DNA from: CAYVXE01 sp964455375
GTDB lineage: Bacteria > Zhuqueibacterota > Zhuqueibacteria > Oceanimicrobiales > Oceanimicrobiaceae
DNA: 64,000 bases
Direction: 5' to 3'
Assembly (NCBI GenBank): GCA_964455375.1
Contig: CAYVXE010000005.1
Span: 11,278 to 75,277, forward strand
Shown: piece after piece, positions 46,627 through 54,595 of the stretch
Layout of the letters: each line of letters starts with the position of its first letter
Numbering within the stretch: position 1 is the first letter of the stretch
Made by a program: the position numbers and the translations under genes
Notes under the pieces: model-generated
What the model saw: only the letters and a program-made list of their open reading frames with translations
Databases searched by the model: none
What the model was told of the DNA's origin: nothing

Positions 46627-47973
46627 ATGTTTAAATTCTTGAAAAAAAATAACGGTAGCAAAGTTTTTGTGATATCCATCGATGGCGTACCTTATTCGTT
46701 TTTGCAGCAACATATTGACAATGGCTGTTTCCCTAACTTTAAGCGATTTTTACAATTCGGTGACTGCAAGCGGATGAATTCCGTCCAGCCTACCATCTCC
46801 TCCGTGGCCTGGTCCTCTTACATGACAGGGAAAAATCCGGCTAAACACAACATATTTGGTTTTGTGGATCAGAAACCCGGAACGCATGATATTTATATTC
46901 CTACCTCTGTAAACATGACGAGCGATACCATTTGGGACATAATGAGTCGGTCAGGGAAAAAAGTTTTCGTAATGAATGTTCCCGTTACGTATCCACCGCG
47001 AGCGGTGAACGGCATTATGATCGGTTGTTTCTTGTGCACACAGATTGAAAAGATTGCGTCACCAGCATCTGTTTCTTCCGAACTAAAGGAGATGGGTTAC
47101 AAAATCGATGCAGATGCCTGGATTGCACGGGAGAATCTGGATAAGTTTTTGGACGAAGTGAATCTCGCTCTGGAGAAGCGAGTGGAAGCCATGTTCCATT
47201 ATATGGATAAGGAAGATTGGGATTTTTTCCAGACGCATATTATGGAGACAGATCGTATGAATCACTTTTTCTGGGAACACATGGAACGTGACGATCCTAA
47301 ATATACGAAGGCATTTTTTGATTTTTATCGACGGGTTGATGATATCTTAGGTGAAGTTGAACACAAGATAGGCGAGGATGTTGAATTCATTGTGCTTTCG
47401 GACCACGGCTTTTGCACAATCAAGAAAGAAGTCTACCTGAACAACTATCTCGCTGAAGCAGATGTGCTGAAATTTAAACGGACGCCGCCCAAGAGTTTGG
47501 ACGATATGCATCCGGAATCTCTGGGGTATAGTCTGATTCCAGGCCGGGTGTTTGTGAATCTTCAAGGTCGGGAACCTAACGGTTCGGTACCGCCGGAAAA
47601 ATACGAAGAGGCACGGGAGCAGCTCACGGAGGTTCTCTTGAATCTACGTGAGAAAGATACGAAAGAGCCAATTATTCGTGAGGTCATTAAAAAGGAAGAT
47701 ATTTATGAAGGACAGAATGTTAGCTCTGCCGCCGATCTTATTGCAGTCCCTCACGATGGATTCGATTTGAAGGGAAATGTGAATAAAGACGTGTTTGGTG
47801 AAAAAGGATCTTTAGTTGGCATGCATACGTTTGAAGACTCATTGCTTTATATTCGAAATAGAGACCTCCTTAAGAAACATAATGAATTTTGGGTTGGTGA
47901 CTTGGCACCGACGATTTTAAAAATGATGAATTTACCCGTTCCCATGGATATGGACGGCGTGGCCTTAGTTTGA
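46627..47973 (+). CDS. Type I phosphodiesterase/nucleotide pyrophosphatase-fold protein
   Basis: A 448-residue alkaline-phosphatase-superfamily protein. VISIDGVPYSF carries the first metal Asp, PTISSVAWSSYMTG contains the Ser/Thr nucleophile region, HIMETDRMNHFFWEH and LSDHGFC supply the other metal ligands. Members hydrolyse phosphodiester or pyrophosphate bonds. No signal peptide is present. Its place right after APS kinase could mean removal of PAP or nucleotide by-products, or processing of an activated sugar. This is inference. Confidence 0.8.
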   Translation: MFKFLKKNNGSKVFVISIDGVPYSFLQQHIDNGCFPNFKRFLQFGDCKRMNSVQPTISSVAWSSYMTGKNPAKHNIFGFVDQKPGTHDIYIPTSVNMTSDTIWDIMSRSGKKVFVMNVPVTYPPRAVNGIMIGCFLCTQIEKIASPASVSSELKEMGYKIDADAWIARENLDKFLDEVNLALEKRVEAMFHYMDKEDWDFFQTHIMETDRMNHFFWEHMERDDPKYTKAFFDFYRRVDDILGEVEHKIGEDVEFIVLSDHGFCTIKKEVYLNNYLAEADVLKFKRTPPKSLDDMHPESLGYSLIPGRVFVNLQGREPNGSVPPEKYEEAREQLTEVLLNLREKDTKEPIIREVIKKEDIYEGQNVSSAADLIAVPHDGFDLKGNVNKDVFGEKGSLVGMHTFEDSLLYIRNRDLLKKHNEFWVGDLAPTILKMMNLPVPMDMDGVALV

Positions 47974-48255
47974 GATGCGGCATTTTGCTGTTTCCCACCC
48001 ACAATTCCGGTAAGTTGCTTTCCTCAATTGTATTCTGACTTCTTTTAATATCACATTTTTTGAAGCGTTCCATATAATTATCTGCGAGCAAATTGCCGGG
48101 AAGATGAACTCATTAGTTATATTTTTCAAAACAAAACAATTAAATAAAACGAAGGGAATCATACAATGCTATATCTAATGAAATCTAAGCTACCCCCCTA
48201 ATCGTAATGTTTGCCATGGACTAACTGAAAAATTTAAACAAAGAGGAGAAACATC

Positions 48256-48876
48256 ATGAAAAGTATAAAAACATATATCTTAAGACTGGCATTTACTCTA
48301 ATGGTTACAGCATTGATTTTTGGTTGTAGCGAGACCAGTGTTGAACCCAGTAACACAATAAAAAGCGACGTTGAAAAGCAACAACTGGCTAAAAATACAT
48401 CTGTCGAATCAATCAAGGCTATAAAAAACACCGCTGAGGATTCACAGGGTGGTGATAGGAAAGTAAAGAAAGGCGTCAGAAAGGATGTTAAGAAAGGTGT
48501 TAAGAAAGATGTAACGATTGAGTTCGACTTGACCATTACAGGGCCAAATTCTGCTCAAGGAACATTCAGTTCTACTGGAGCAACCAGAGATTTTGGGTCC
48601 GCCTCGGAGACTTTCAACCTTTTCCCTGTTGATGCACCACCTACAAAAGTGAAGGGTATCAAAACCCTGAATGGTAGAAAGGGGCAGATAGTTATCGAGT
48701 TTCAGGCTAACATTGATCCGGCTACCAACGTTGCCGAAGGAAAGTTCACTATGGTCAGCGGAACGGGCGGTTATAAAAACATTGTCGGTAAAGGCACCAC
48801 AAAAGTAACGATAAACGTCGGGTCAGGGAAAATCAGTGGCAAGTACGAGGGCAAAATGGCGCGTGTTGTTAACTAA
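48256..48876 (+). CDS. Predicted lipoprotein with lysine-rich linker
   Basis: A 206-residue protein with LIFGC at residues 20-24 (Cys24 lipidated). Residues ~69-86 hold a short repeat (KKGVRKDV, KKGVKKDV), a strongly basic linker. The C-terminal ~120 residues form a beta-rich domain with SGTGGYKNIVGKGT, reminiscent of allene-oxide-cyclase-like barrels. AAGAGGAG precedes the ATG. Function unknown. Confidence 0.65.
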   Translation: MKSIKTYILRLAFTLMVTALIFGCSETSVEPSNTIKSDVEKQQLAKNTSVESIKAIKNTAEDSQGGDRKVKKGVRKDVKKGVKKDVTIEFDLTITGPNSAQGTFSSTGATRDFGSASETFNLFPVDAPPTKVKGIKTLNGRKGQIVIEFQANIDPATNVAEGKFTMVSGTGGYKNIVGKGTTKVTINVGSGKISGKYEGKMARVVN

Positions 48877-49573
48877 AATCGAAAGCAAAGTCAAGTCGAT
48901 GTTGATCTGTACAACCATACATGCAGAATTGGGTGTCAACATAGCTCGTATCATGAAAAAAGATGCGGTAGATGGGGACATCCTTTTTGCTGGCTGTATT
49001 TGCATGCTCTGAAGTTTTGTGGGGAACAAACTGCTCAGCGTTGTGACGATTATTTACAGGGCGCTCTAACAAAAAAACACAACCATTACCGAGAGGAGGA
49101 TAAGGTTTTAAAGCGACGAGTTGAGATAGAGAGGATATGTTAGTGCTTGAACAATTGTACACGAGAAAATTCTTAAAAACAAATGAGCGTTTTCTGCAAA
49201 TCAAAAAAACCTAGACACATCCGTCCCGATTCCCCTGCCGCTGACTCCAAACTCAGTGCATTCGGGAACTGGAGAAGCAGCCCGTACATTGGGCGCGGAA
49301 AGTGTGAAAAAGGTAACTTGTTTTTCTCAGTCAGTTGGAAACGCCCATTTCTAAATTGACGTTTGGCTGCAGGAAATTTGAAAAGAACGGTGCGTTCGGG
49401 AAAGTTGTGATGTGTGCGGAACGTCCGGGGCATTTGTTGGATGTAATCGAGACTATAGGGTGAAAATGCTTATAAAATCAAAATATAACGGAGGAGGTGA
49501 TAAAGTATGTAGTATATAAGCCAAATATATGGTTAAATTGGAAGTAATAATAAATCTTAGAGGAGGAATTACC
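48877..49573. other. 697-bp region without a supported gene
   Basis: Open frames exist on the minus strand, but none has a signal, a convincing ribosome site or a family motif. The only clear element is the strong AGAGGAGGA ribosome site at its right end, which serves the cytochrome peroxidase gene. Confidence 0.5.
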
Positions 49574-50938
49574 ATGAACAGCATTTTGGAAATTTTCAAA
49601 GTAAAGTGCCGGCGCATTGTTACTTTAATTGTTATTGCTTTAAGCCTTTTATTAATTACCTCAGGGTGCGGTGATGATGACACCGATCCTATGGCACCGG
49701 GTGAAGATTTAAGAACACAATTTAATCTTAAGACATTAGGCCCAATACCTTACCCGCCAGACAACCCCGCTCGCCAGGAAACAATTGCATTGGGACGCCT
49801 TTTATTCTATGATCCCATTCTTGGAGGGGAGAAAGATGTAGCCTGTGGTACCTGTCATCATCCGACTTTCGCTTTCGCAGATCGTCGACAGTTTGGTGCC
49901 GGGACTAGTGGTTCAGGTTTAGGACCCAACCGAATTATTTCCCAATCGGCAATCACAGGAAATCTAATTGAATTTGAGCCTAGAAATACCCCTACTGTTT
50001 TCAATACGGCCTTCAACGCCGATGAAAATGGATTACCTTCCCATGTGGGTTTTCAATTCTTGGATGGTCGCACAAGAGGCTTAGAGCAGCAAGCCACAAA
50101 GCCAATTACCTCGCGGGTGGAAATGCGGGGTGATGCCAATCCAGGGACAGACGAGGAAGCATCAAATGCCGCTTTGGACAGTGTGCTATCGCGACTTCGT
50201 GCCATTCCCGAATATGTGCATCGATTCCAGGATGCTTTTCCAGAAGATGTGGTAAGTAAACCAGGCGCTACTATCATTGATTCTTTAAACTATGGACGCT
50301 CCATTGGGGCTTTTGAACGGGAATTGGTGACTCGGAATTCCCCGTATGACCGATATGTTTTAGGCAATGACAATGCCTTGACGGAAGTTCAGAAAAAAGG
50401 TCTTGAACTATTTTTCACCAAAGGAGAGTGTGCCGAGTGCCATAGCGGTCCCATGTTTTGTGATTTTACCTTCGCCGTGCAGGGGGTTCCCCAGGAAGGG
50501 GAAGGAAAGCAAGTGATTTCAGGAGACGATACCGGTCGGGAAGAACATACAAAGAATAGCGCAGACCGTTATGCCTTCCGAACCCTGACCCTTCGAAATG
50601 TAGAACTAACACCACCTTTCATGCACGATGGTGTTTTTGAAACCCTGGAGGAAGTTGTAAGATATTATAACTTTGGGCTACAACCTCGCCACCCAGCAGT
50701 GACGGATGACATGTTGGATCCAAGGCTTAAGGATGCAAATGGAAATGCGGAGCGCTTGGGTTTGACTGATGACGAAATTACTGCCATTGTTGAATTCATG
50801 AAAGCCCTGACGGATCCTGGATCCGCCTTAGACCCCTTCCTTTTAAGCGTGCCTCAGAAAGTACCCAGCGGTTTGATGCCTGTTTTCGGTGTCAAAGGTA
50901 TCGGTGTTGGTAAACATGGTGTGGGCATAACGAACTAA
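49574..50938 (+). CDS. Di-haem cytochrome c peroxidase-like lipoprotein (CcpA/MauG family)
   Basis: About 454 residues. I chose the ATG at 49574 because AGAGGAGGA lies directly upstream; an ATG at 49529 would place sequence before the signal peptide. SGC with Cys32 is a lipobox. The two haem sites are CGTCH (91-95) and CAECH (around residue 290), and TLRNVELTPPFMHDGVF is the family's C-terminal signature. It should be a periplasmic or outer-membrane-facing peroxidase or MauG-like oxidase. No partner is seen. Confidence 0.87.
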   Translation: MNSILEIFKVKCRRIVTLIVIALSLLLITSGCGDDDTDPMAPGEDLRTQFNLKTLGPIPYPPDNPARQETIALGRLLFYDPILGGEKDVACGTCHHPTFAFADRRQFGAGTSGSGLGPNRIISQSAITGNLIEFEPRNTPTVFNTAFNADENGLPSHVGFQFLDGRTRGLEQQATKPITSRVEMRGDANPGTDEEASNAALDSVLSRLRAIPEYVHRFQDAFPEDVVSKPGATIIDSLNYGRSIGAFERELVTRNSPYDRYVLGNDNALTEVQKKGLELFFTKGECAECHSGPMFCDFTFAVQGVPQEGEGKQVISGDDTGREEHTKNSADRYAFRTLTLRNVELTPPFMHDGVFETLEEVVRYYNFGLQPRHPAVTDDMLDPRLKDANGNAERLGLTDDEITAIVEFMKALTDPGSALDPFLLSVPQKVPSGLMPVFGVKGIGVGKHGVGITN

Positions 50939-51420
50939 ATACGTCTGTAAATATAAGACTTAAGGATGTTTTCAATATGTTGAAGAGCTGGATATTTTTT
51001 GGGGCATGTATGTATATTTAATTAGGAGAGCCCCCTCTCTCTCATCGCTTATTGTCTGATTGGGCATTATACTGACGCAAAAGCGGTTTCGCAATTTCTT
51101 AGTTCAGGGCATTGTTAGAGTTTGTGCTTTCTCACCGTCCAATGCCCTGACCATTCGCGCAGTGTATATTTTGGTCATAGAATACTTCCTTAAAAATTTT
51201 GAGTGGGTCGAAAAACCGTTTGTCCGCAGTAAAATTCTGCGCCTGGCCACTTGAGAGTTTGTTGAATAGTAAGGCACTTTCTTTTCGTTAAGAAAGTGCC
51301 TTTTTTGTTGATGCACAAAAATAAAATTTTGTTTCAAAATAAAACTAAATGCGATTCTCATTACTCAGAGCGGGGAGCTGTTGGTAAATAAGAAATAGGA
51401 TGAATGATTAGGATGGTAAT
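50939..51420. other. 482-bp region without a supported gene
   Basis: It contains one clear terminator (listed separately). A 64-codon plus-strand frame at 51060-51254 has no recognisable ribosome site or motif. Confidence 0.5.
51271..51306 (+). terminator. Rho-independent terminator
   Basis: AAGGCACTTTCTT and its perfect reverse complement flank a short loop, followed by TTTTTT. The shape is textbook. It ends whatever transcript comes from the left and isolates the PEP-CTERM gene. Confidence 0.85.
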
Positions 51421-52086
51421 ATGAACCTCATACGAATGTCGATCGTTTTGTTTTGTTGTTTTATTTGTAGTGTACCTGCATACGCGCTAACCTTAATTTC
51501 TCCCGCTCAGGCAGGTGAGCTAAATTTGACCGGCGATCATGGTGTTTTAGATCAACTTTATGGCATGGAAAATTTACTCCGTGTAGATGATTCGAGGGAT
51601 AAACTCTGGATGCGTACAGGAGGCGCGGTCAATGTCACTGCGAAAGCACGATTCGCCGGCTATTCTTTTCTATTCGGTTATGAGCACGGCACTGGTTTTC
51701 AATCCTTGTTTGGGGTACACGGAAGTAATCTGTCTGTTTGGGATAGTCACGGTTCTTTTTCAACCGATGGTCCGTTTTCATGGAATATCGACCCCAGTGG
51801 TGCGCCAATTTGGAGTTCAAACTATTTAGATAATTCAGATCTTCTTGATCACATGGTAACGTATTTAATTACGTCCGGTACATATACCGGGAATTATATT
51901 CTGGCCTGGGAAGATTTATCTGGTCTGGGAGACCGTGACTACAATGATCTGGTGCTCGAAGTTGGGGGCGCTAAACCTTATTTTGACACCCCGGAACCTG
52001 CAACATTCACCTTACTCGGCGCCTGTCTTCTGGTTGTTTGGGGAACGGTGATACGACGGAAAAAGTTCACAAAGTCACGGGAATGA
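51421..52086 (+). CDS. PEP-CTERM sorting-domain protein
   Basis: A 221-residue exported protein: a signal peptide ending at PAYA (residue 22), a beta-rich body with LGDRDYNDLVLEV (a DUF4114-like calcium-binding-type motif), and a C-terminal PEP-CTERM signal. The latter consists of TPEPAT (190-195), a hydrophobic stretch and RRKK. Exosortase cleaves such tails and the proteins depend on a neighbouring exopolysaccharide system. No exosortase is in this window, but the hydrolase pair at 36-38 kb is of the associated type. Confidence 0.85.
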   Translation: MNLIRMSIVLFCCFICSVPAYALTLISPAQAGELNLTGDHGVLDQLYGMENLLRVDDSRDKLWMRTGGAVNVTAKARFAGYSFLFGYEHGTGFQSLFGVHGSNLSVWDSHGSFSTDGPFSWNIDPSGAPIWSSNYLDNSDLLDHMVTYLITSGTYTGNYILAWEDLSGLGDRDYNDLVLEVGGAKPYFDTPEPATFTLLGACLLVVWGTVIRRKKFTKSRE

Positions 52087-52169
52087 ATTGGTTGAGTCTT
52101 AGAAAAACCACTTGCTTTTATTTCTGTAATCTTTTATATTCACCAAGTTTTTTTATCATTTCCTGTTAA

Positions 52170-52243
52170 GCCACCTTAGCTCAGATGGCCAGAGCAGCGC
52201 ATTCGTAATGCGCAGGTCGTCGGTTCGACTCCGACAGGTGGCT
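52170..52243 (+). tRNA. tRNA-Thr (anticodon CGU)
   Basis: A full cloverleaf is readable: acceptor GCCACCT/AGGTGGC, D arm GCTC/GAGC, anticodon stem GCGCA/TGCGC with loop TTCGTAA (anticodon CGT in DNA), a five-base variable loop, and T arm GTCGG/CCGAC with TTCGACT. The 3' CCA is not encoded. Confidence 0.95.
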
Positions 52244-52344
52244 CTTTTCATTTTTCCCCTTATTCTAATCACTACCACGTTGCAAACGGTTTATTAAAAT
52301 CAATAAATATTGAAAATGTGGAACAAAAGCGAATTGAGAAACGT

Positions 52345-52380
52345 TACAATAGTTCAAATACTTGAAAGAATGTTCAAGTA
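52345..52380 (+). promoter_or_regulatory. Promoter with ArsR-type operator palindrome
   Basis: TACTTGAA (52359-52366) and TTCAAGTA (52373-52380) are perfect inverted repeats six bases apart; a further TTCAA at 52353 makes a second overlapping dyad. TACAAT at 52345-52350 is a possible -10 box just before it. TTGAA/TTCAA half-sites fit ArsR/SmtB repressors. The regulator gene starts 48 bp downstream, so autoregulation by metal-released repression is likely. Confidence 0.65.
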
Positions 52381-52427
52381 AAACAATAAAAAATCGATTT
52401 ATCCAGAATAATAGAGAGTATATTAAG

Positions 52428-52787
52428 ATGACTGTTTTAACGGAAGAGTCCTGTATTCGCAAAAATGTAAATGTTACACTTTTACAACAGTTACAAAAAA
52501 AACTGCTTGCAAAGGATGACCTTGAAAATTTGGCAGACTTGCTAACGGTGGCTGGAAATGAGACGCGCTTAAAAATTTTATTTCTTCTGTCAGAAGAGCA
52601 CGAGCTTTGTGTATGCGATTTAGCCGATGTCACCGGAATGACGGTCTCGTCGATCAGTCACCAGTTAGCGAAACTTCGGGCATACGGCTTCATCGGGAAA
52701 CGCCGCGAAGGGCAAACAATTTACTACCGTATTCTTGACACACCTTTTATTGTATTTCTTAAACAGTTATTTGATTTGGAGGATTAG
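52428..52787 (+). CDS. ArsR/SmtB-family metal-sensing repressor
   Basis: About 119 residues; I chose the ATG at 52428 because the upstream in-frame start at 52362 lies inside the operator. The winged-helix core contains ELCVCDLADVTGMTVSSISHQL: the two Cys in ELCVCDL are the thiolate metal site shared with ArsR and CadC, and an N-terminal Cys (residue 9) could complete a three- or four-thiolate site. Its position ahead of merT makes it the likely Hg(II) sensor, replacing the usual MerR. Four bases separate it from merT. Confidence 0.87.
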   Translation: MTVLTEESCIRKNVNVTLLQQLQKKLLAKDDLENLADLLTVAGNETRLKILFLLSEEHELCVCDLADVTGMTVSSISHQLAKLRAYGFIGKRREGQTIYYRILDTPFIVFLKQLFDLED

Positions 52788-52790
52788 TTT

Positions 52791-53123
52791 ATGAACAAAG
52801 CTGTTTTGACGACATCCGGATCAATTCTTTCAGCATTTTTTGCTTCTTTGTGCTGTATCGGACCGGTTGTGCTTTCGATTATCGGGGCCGGCAGTTTAGG
52901 ATTTGCCGCCGCATTTGAACCATATCGGCCATATTTTATGGCGATTACAGTCCTGTTTTTGGGCGCCGGCTTTTATTTTACCTATCGCAAGCGTGAGGTA
53001 AAATGTGAAGACGGTACCTGCAAGGTTGAGTCTGCCAGTAGGTGGAATAAAATAATTCTATGGGTGGCAGCAGTCGTAGCTGTTATTTTTATGTTCTTTC
53101 CGCAAATTTTAACTTTATTATAA
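52791..53123 (+). CDS. merT: Mercuric ion transport protein MerT
   Basis: A 110-residue inner-membrane protein with three hydrophobic segments. The Cys pair in SLCCIGP (first helix) and the second Cys pair in CEDGTC (loop) match MerT. It takes Hg(II) from MerP and carries it inward to MerA. The gene starts 3 bp after the regulator's stop. Confidence 0.88.
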   Translation: MNKAVLTTSGSILSAFFASLCCIGPVVLSIIGAGSLGFAAAFEPYRPYFMAITVLFLGAGFYFTYRKREVKCEDGTCKVESASRWNKIILWVAAVVAVIFMFFPQILTLL

Positions 53124-53147
53124 TAACATAAAATAGGAGTTCTTATT

Positions 53148-53513
53148 ATGTTGAAAAAAATGTTGACTCTAAGCGTTACTATATTGTTCAGCGCTGTTTT
53201 ACTTTCGGGTTGTGGGGAAAAAAGTGATGTACCGGCTACCAAAAAGACAAAGAATTTGCAAGACGCATCAACCGCCACCAAATTGGTTACGCTTGATGTG
53301 CAGGGGATGACCTGTTCCGGTTGTGAGTACAATGTAACGTCCGCTTTAAAGAAGATCGATGGCGTGAAAGAGGTTGACGCCAGTTCTGAAAATGCGGTTG
53401 CAGTTGTCCGGTACGATCCGAAGTTAGCGAATGTCGAGGAAATGGTTGAGGCAGTGAATCAAAGCGGCTATAAAGCTTCAGCTCCTGCTCAAAAGAAAAA
53501 TAAAGGGGAATAA
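53148..53513 (+). CDS. merP: MerP-like mercury-binding protein, predicted lipoprotein
   Basis: A 121-residue protein. LLSGC places Cys22 in a lipobox, so it is membrane-tethered, unlike the soluble periplasmic MerP of proteobacteria. The heavy-metal-associated domain follows (from ~45) with GMTCSGC and YKASAP at its end. AGGAG precedes the ATG. It sits between MerT and the CopZ-like protein. Confidence 0.85.
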   Translation: MLKKMLTLSVTILFSAVLLSGCGEKSDVPATKKTKNLQDASTATKLVTLDVQGMTCSGCEYNVTSALKKIDGVKEVDASSENAVAVVRYDPKLANVEEMVEAVNQSGYKASAPAQKKNKGE

Positions 53514-53514
53514 T

Positions 53515-53997
53515 ATGGCATCCTGTTGTTCAGTACCTGCAAGTAAAGGTGAAGATGTCCATTGTCATGTGTGCCAACAAAAAGGGCACGCAGTTCAAAA
53601 AATGACTCCCGAAAGTTTGCTCAGGGAACCGTTGCAGAAAGTGCTCAAGGCAACCGGCAATTATTTCTTTTGCCCGACTTCGACATGTGATGTGGTCTAT
53701 TTTTCCAACGAAACGAATGAATACTTTAGAAAAGCGGATTTAAAAGTACGGGTGGGACTTAAAGAGACCGAGTCGCCTATTCCGGTCTGTTATTGTTTTG
53801 ATTACAGCCGGGAGAGAATTTTTGAAGAAATTCGCAGTACAGGCGAGAGCAGCGCCCTGGCATTTTTTACCGGGAAAGTGAAAAACGGTGAATGTGAATG
53901 CGAAACTAAAAATCCGTCCGGGCGTTGTTGTTTGGGGGAAGTTAAGAAAACGATAAAAAGCGGCAAGAGTTTGAATGAAGTTGCCGAAATACTTTAA
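53515..53997 (+). CDS. CopZ-type zinc/2Fe-2S-binding protein
   Basis: A 160-residue Cys-rich protein. Its first ~60 residues carry SCCSVPASKG and CHVC, and FFCPTSTCDVVYF, PVCYCFDY and GRCCLGEV follow, the pattern of the N-terminal domain of Archaeoglobus CopZ. That domain binds zinc and a [2Fe-2S] cluster and may reduce metal ions. No HMA domain is fused here. It is spaced 1 bp after MerP, so a role in handling mercury or electrons in the mer pathway is plausible. Confidence 0.75.
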   Translation: MASCCSVPASKGEDVHCHVCQQKGHAVQKMTPESLLREPLQKVLKATGNYFFCPTSTCDVVYFSNETNEYFRKADLKVRVGLKETESPIPVCYCFDYSRERIFEEIRSTGESSALAFFTGKVKNGECECETKNPSGRCCLGEVKKTIKSGKSLNEVAEIL

Positions 53998-54012
53998 AAG
54001 CGTTTCGTATAA

Positions 54013-54046
54013 AATACTCCCGCTGCATGCAAACAGCGGGAGTATT
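54013..54046. terminator. Hairpin after the first mer gene group
   Basis: AATACTCCCGCTG and CAGCGGGAGTATT form a perfect 13-bp stem around an eight-base loop, 16 bp after the CopZ-like gene's stop. It has no T tract on the + strand, so it may be a weak or bidirectional terminator or an RNA-stabilising hairpin. Confidence 0.6.
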
Positions 54047-54258
54047 AAAGGAACTGTCCAATTCGTAGATTTTATTCGAAAAACAGGTATTCATTTTTAC
54101 GTTCAAATGTGGAGCGCCTGCCTCTCGGGGATTGTTTGTCTCGCCAAAACACACAGGATATTTAAACTCGTCTGTTGTAATCAAACCCACTGAAATTTAT
54201 ATAAATTTATTTTCATGAAAAAAATGGAACAAAGTTTTTGCATGCTCGTTTATATTGT

Positions 54259-54279
54259 TATAATTGAACAACTGTTCAA
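54259..54279 (+). promoter_or_regulatory. Second promoter/operator, upstream of merA
   Basis: TATAAT at 54259-54264 overlaps TTGAACA-AC-TGTTCAA (54264-54279), a perfect 7-bp inverted repeat with the same TTGAA/TTCAA half-sites as the operator at 52.36 kb. This suggests the same ArsR-type regulator controls a second transcript leading to merA, across the merP remnant. Confidence 0.6.
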
Positions 54280-54299
54280 ATATCAAAGCAGAAGCCTTC

Positions 54300-54428
54300 A
54301 TTTTTATTAGGGGAATTAATTACGAACAAAGCTATATTGCTAAAATAATTGACGAAAAAGAAATGGTTGAGGTTGTCAATAAAACCGGATTCAAGGCATC
54401 TGCAACCACTTCCAAAACATATAATTAG
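54300..54428 (+). pseudogene. Remnant of a MerP-like heavy-metal-binding gene
   Basis: The + frame ending at 54426-54428 reads IIDEKEMVEVVNKTGFKASA, clearly related to VEEMVEAVNQSGYKASA at the end of the intact MerP. The N-terminal half with the GMTCxxC site is absent and no start or ribosome site is found. It stands between the second operator and merA, so an old merP-merA arrangement seems to have lost its merP. Confidence 0.7.
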
Positions 54429-54454
54429 TGTCTGGTCGTAAACCCGAGCACCAC

Positions 54455-54491
54455 TGTCATTCTGGCTGCGGCTGGATTGTTCCGGAATCCA
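54455..54491. repeat. Short REP-like palindromic sequence
   Basis: TGTCATTCTGGCTGCGGCTGGATTGTTCCGGAATCCAC resembles dispersed GTCATTC...GGAATCC elements found between genes in many bacteria. Only one example is seen here, so the call rests on its form. Confidence 0.4.
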
Positions 54492-54595
54492 CAATGGACT
54501 TTCGTCAGAGATCCAGGTCAATCCTAATTTGATGTTTTCTTACATGTACAAAGTTTGTACAGAAAAGCAAATGTTGACTCACAAAGGAGGTTTCG

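Noticed and set aside
49173..49433. Minus-strand frame in the 48.9-49.6 kb gap
   Set aside because: No recognisable domain, signal or ribosome site; too short to support by composition.
51060..51254. Small + frame before the terminator
   Set aside because: No ribosome site and no homology that I recognise.
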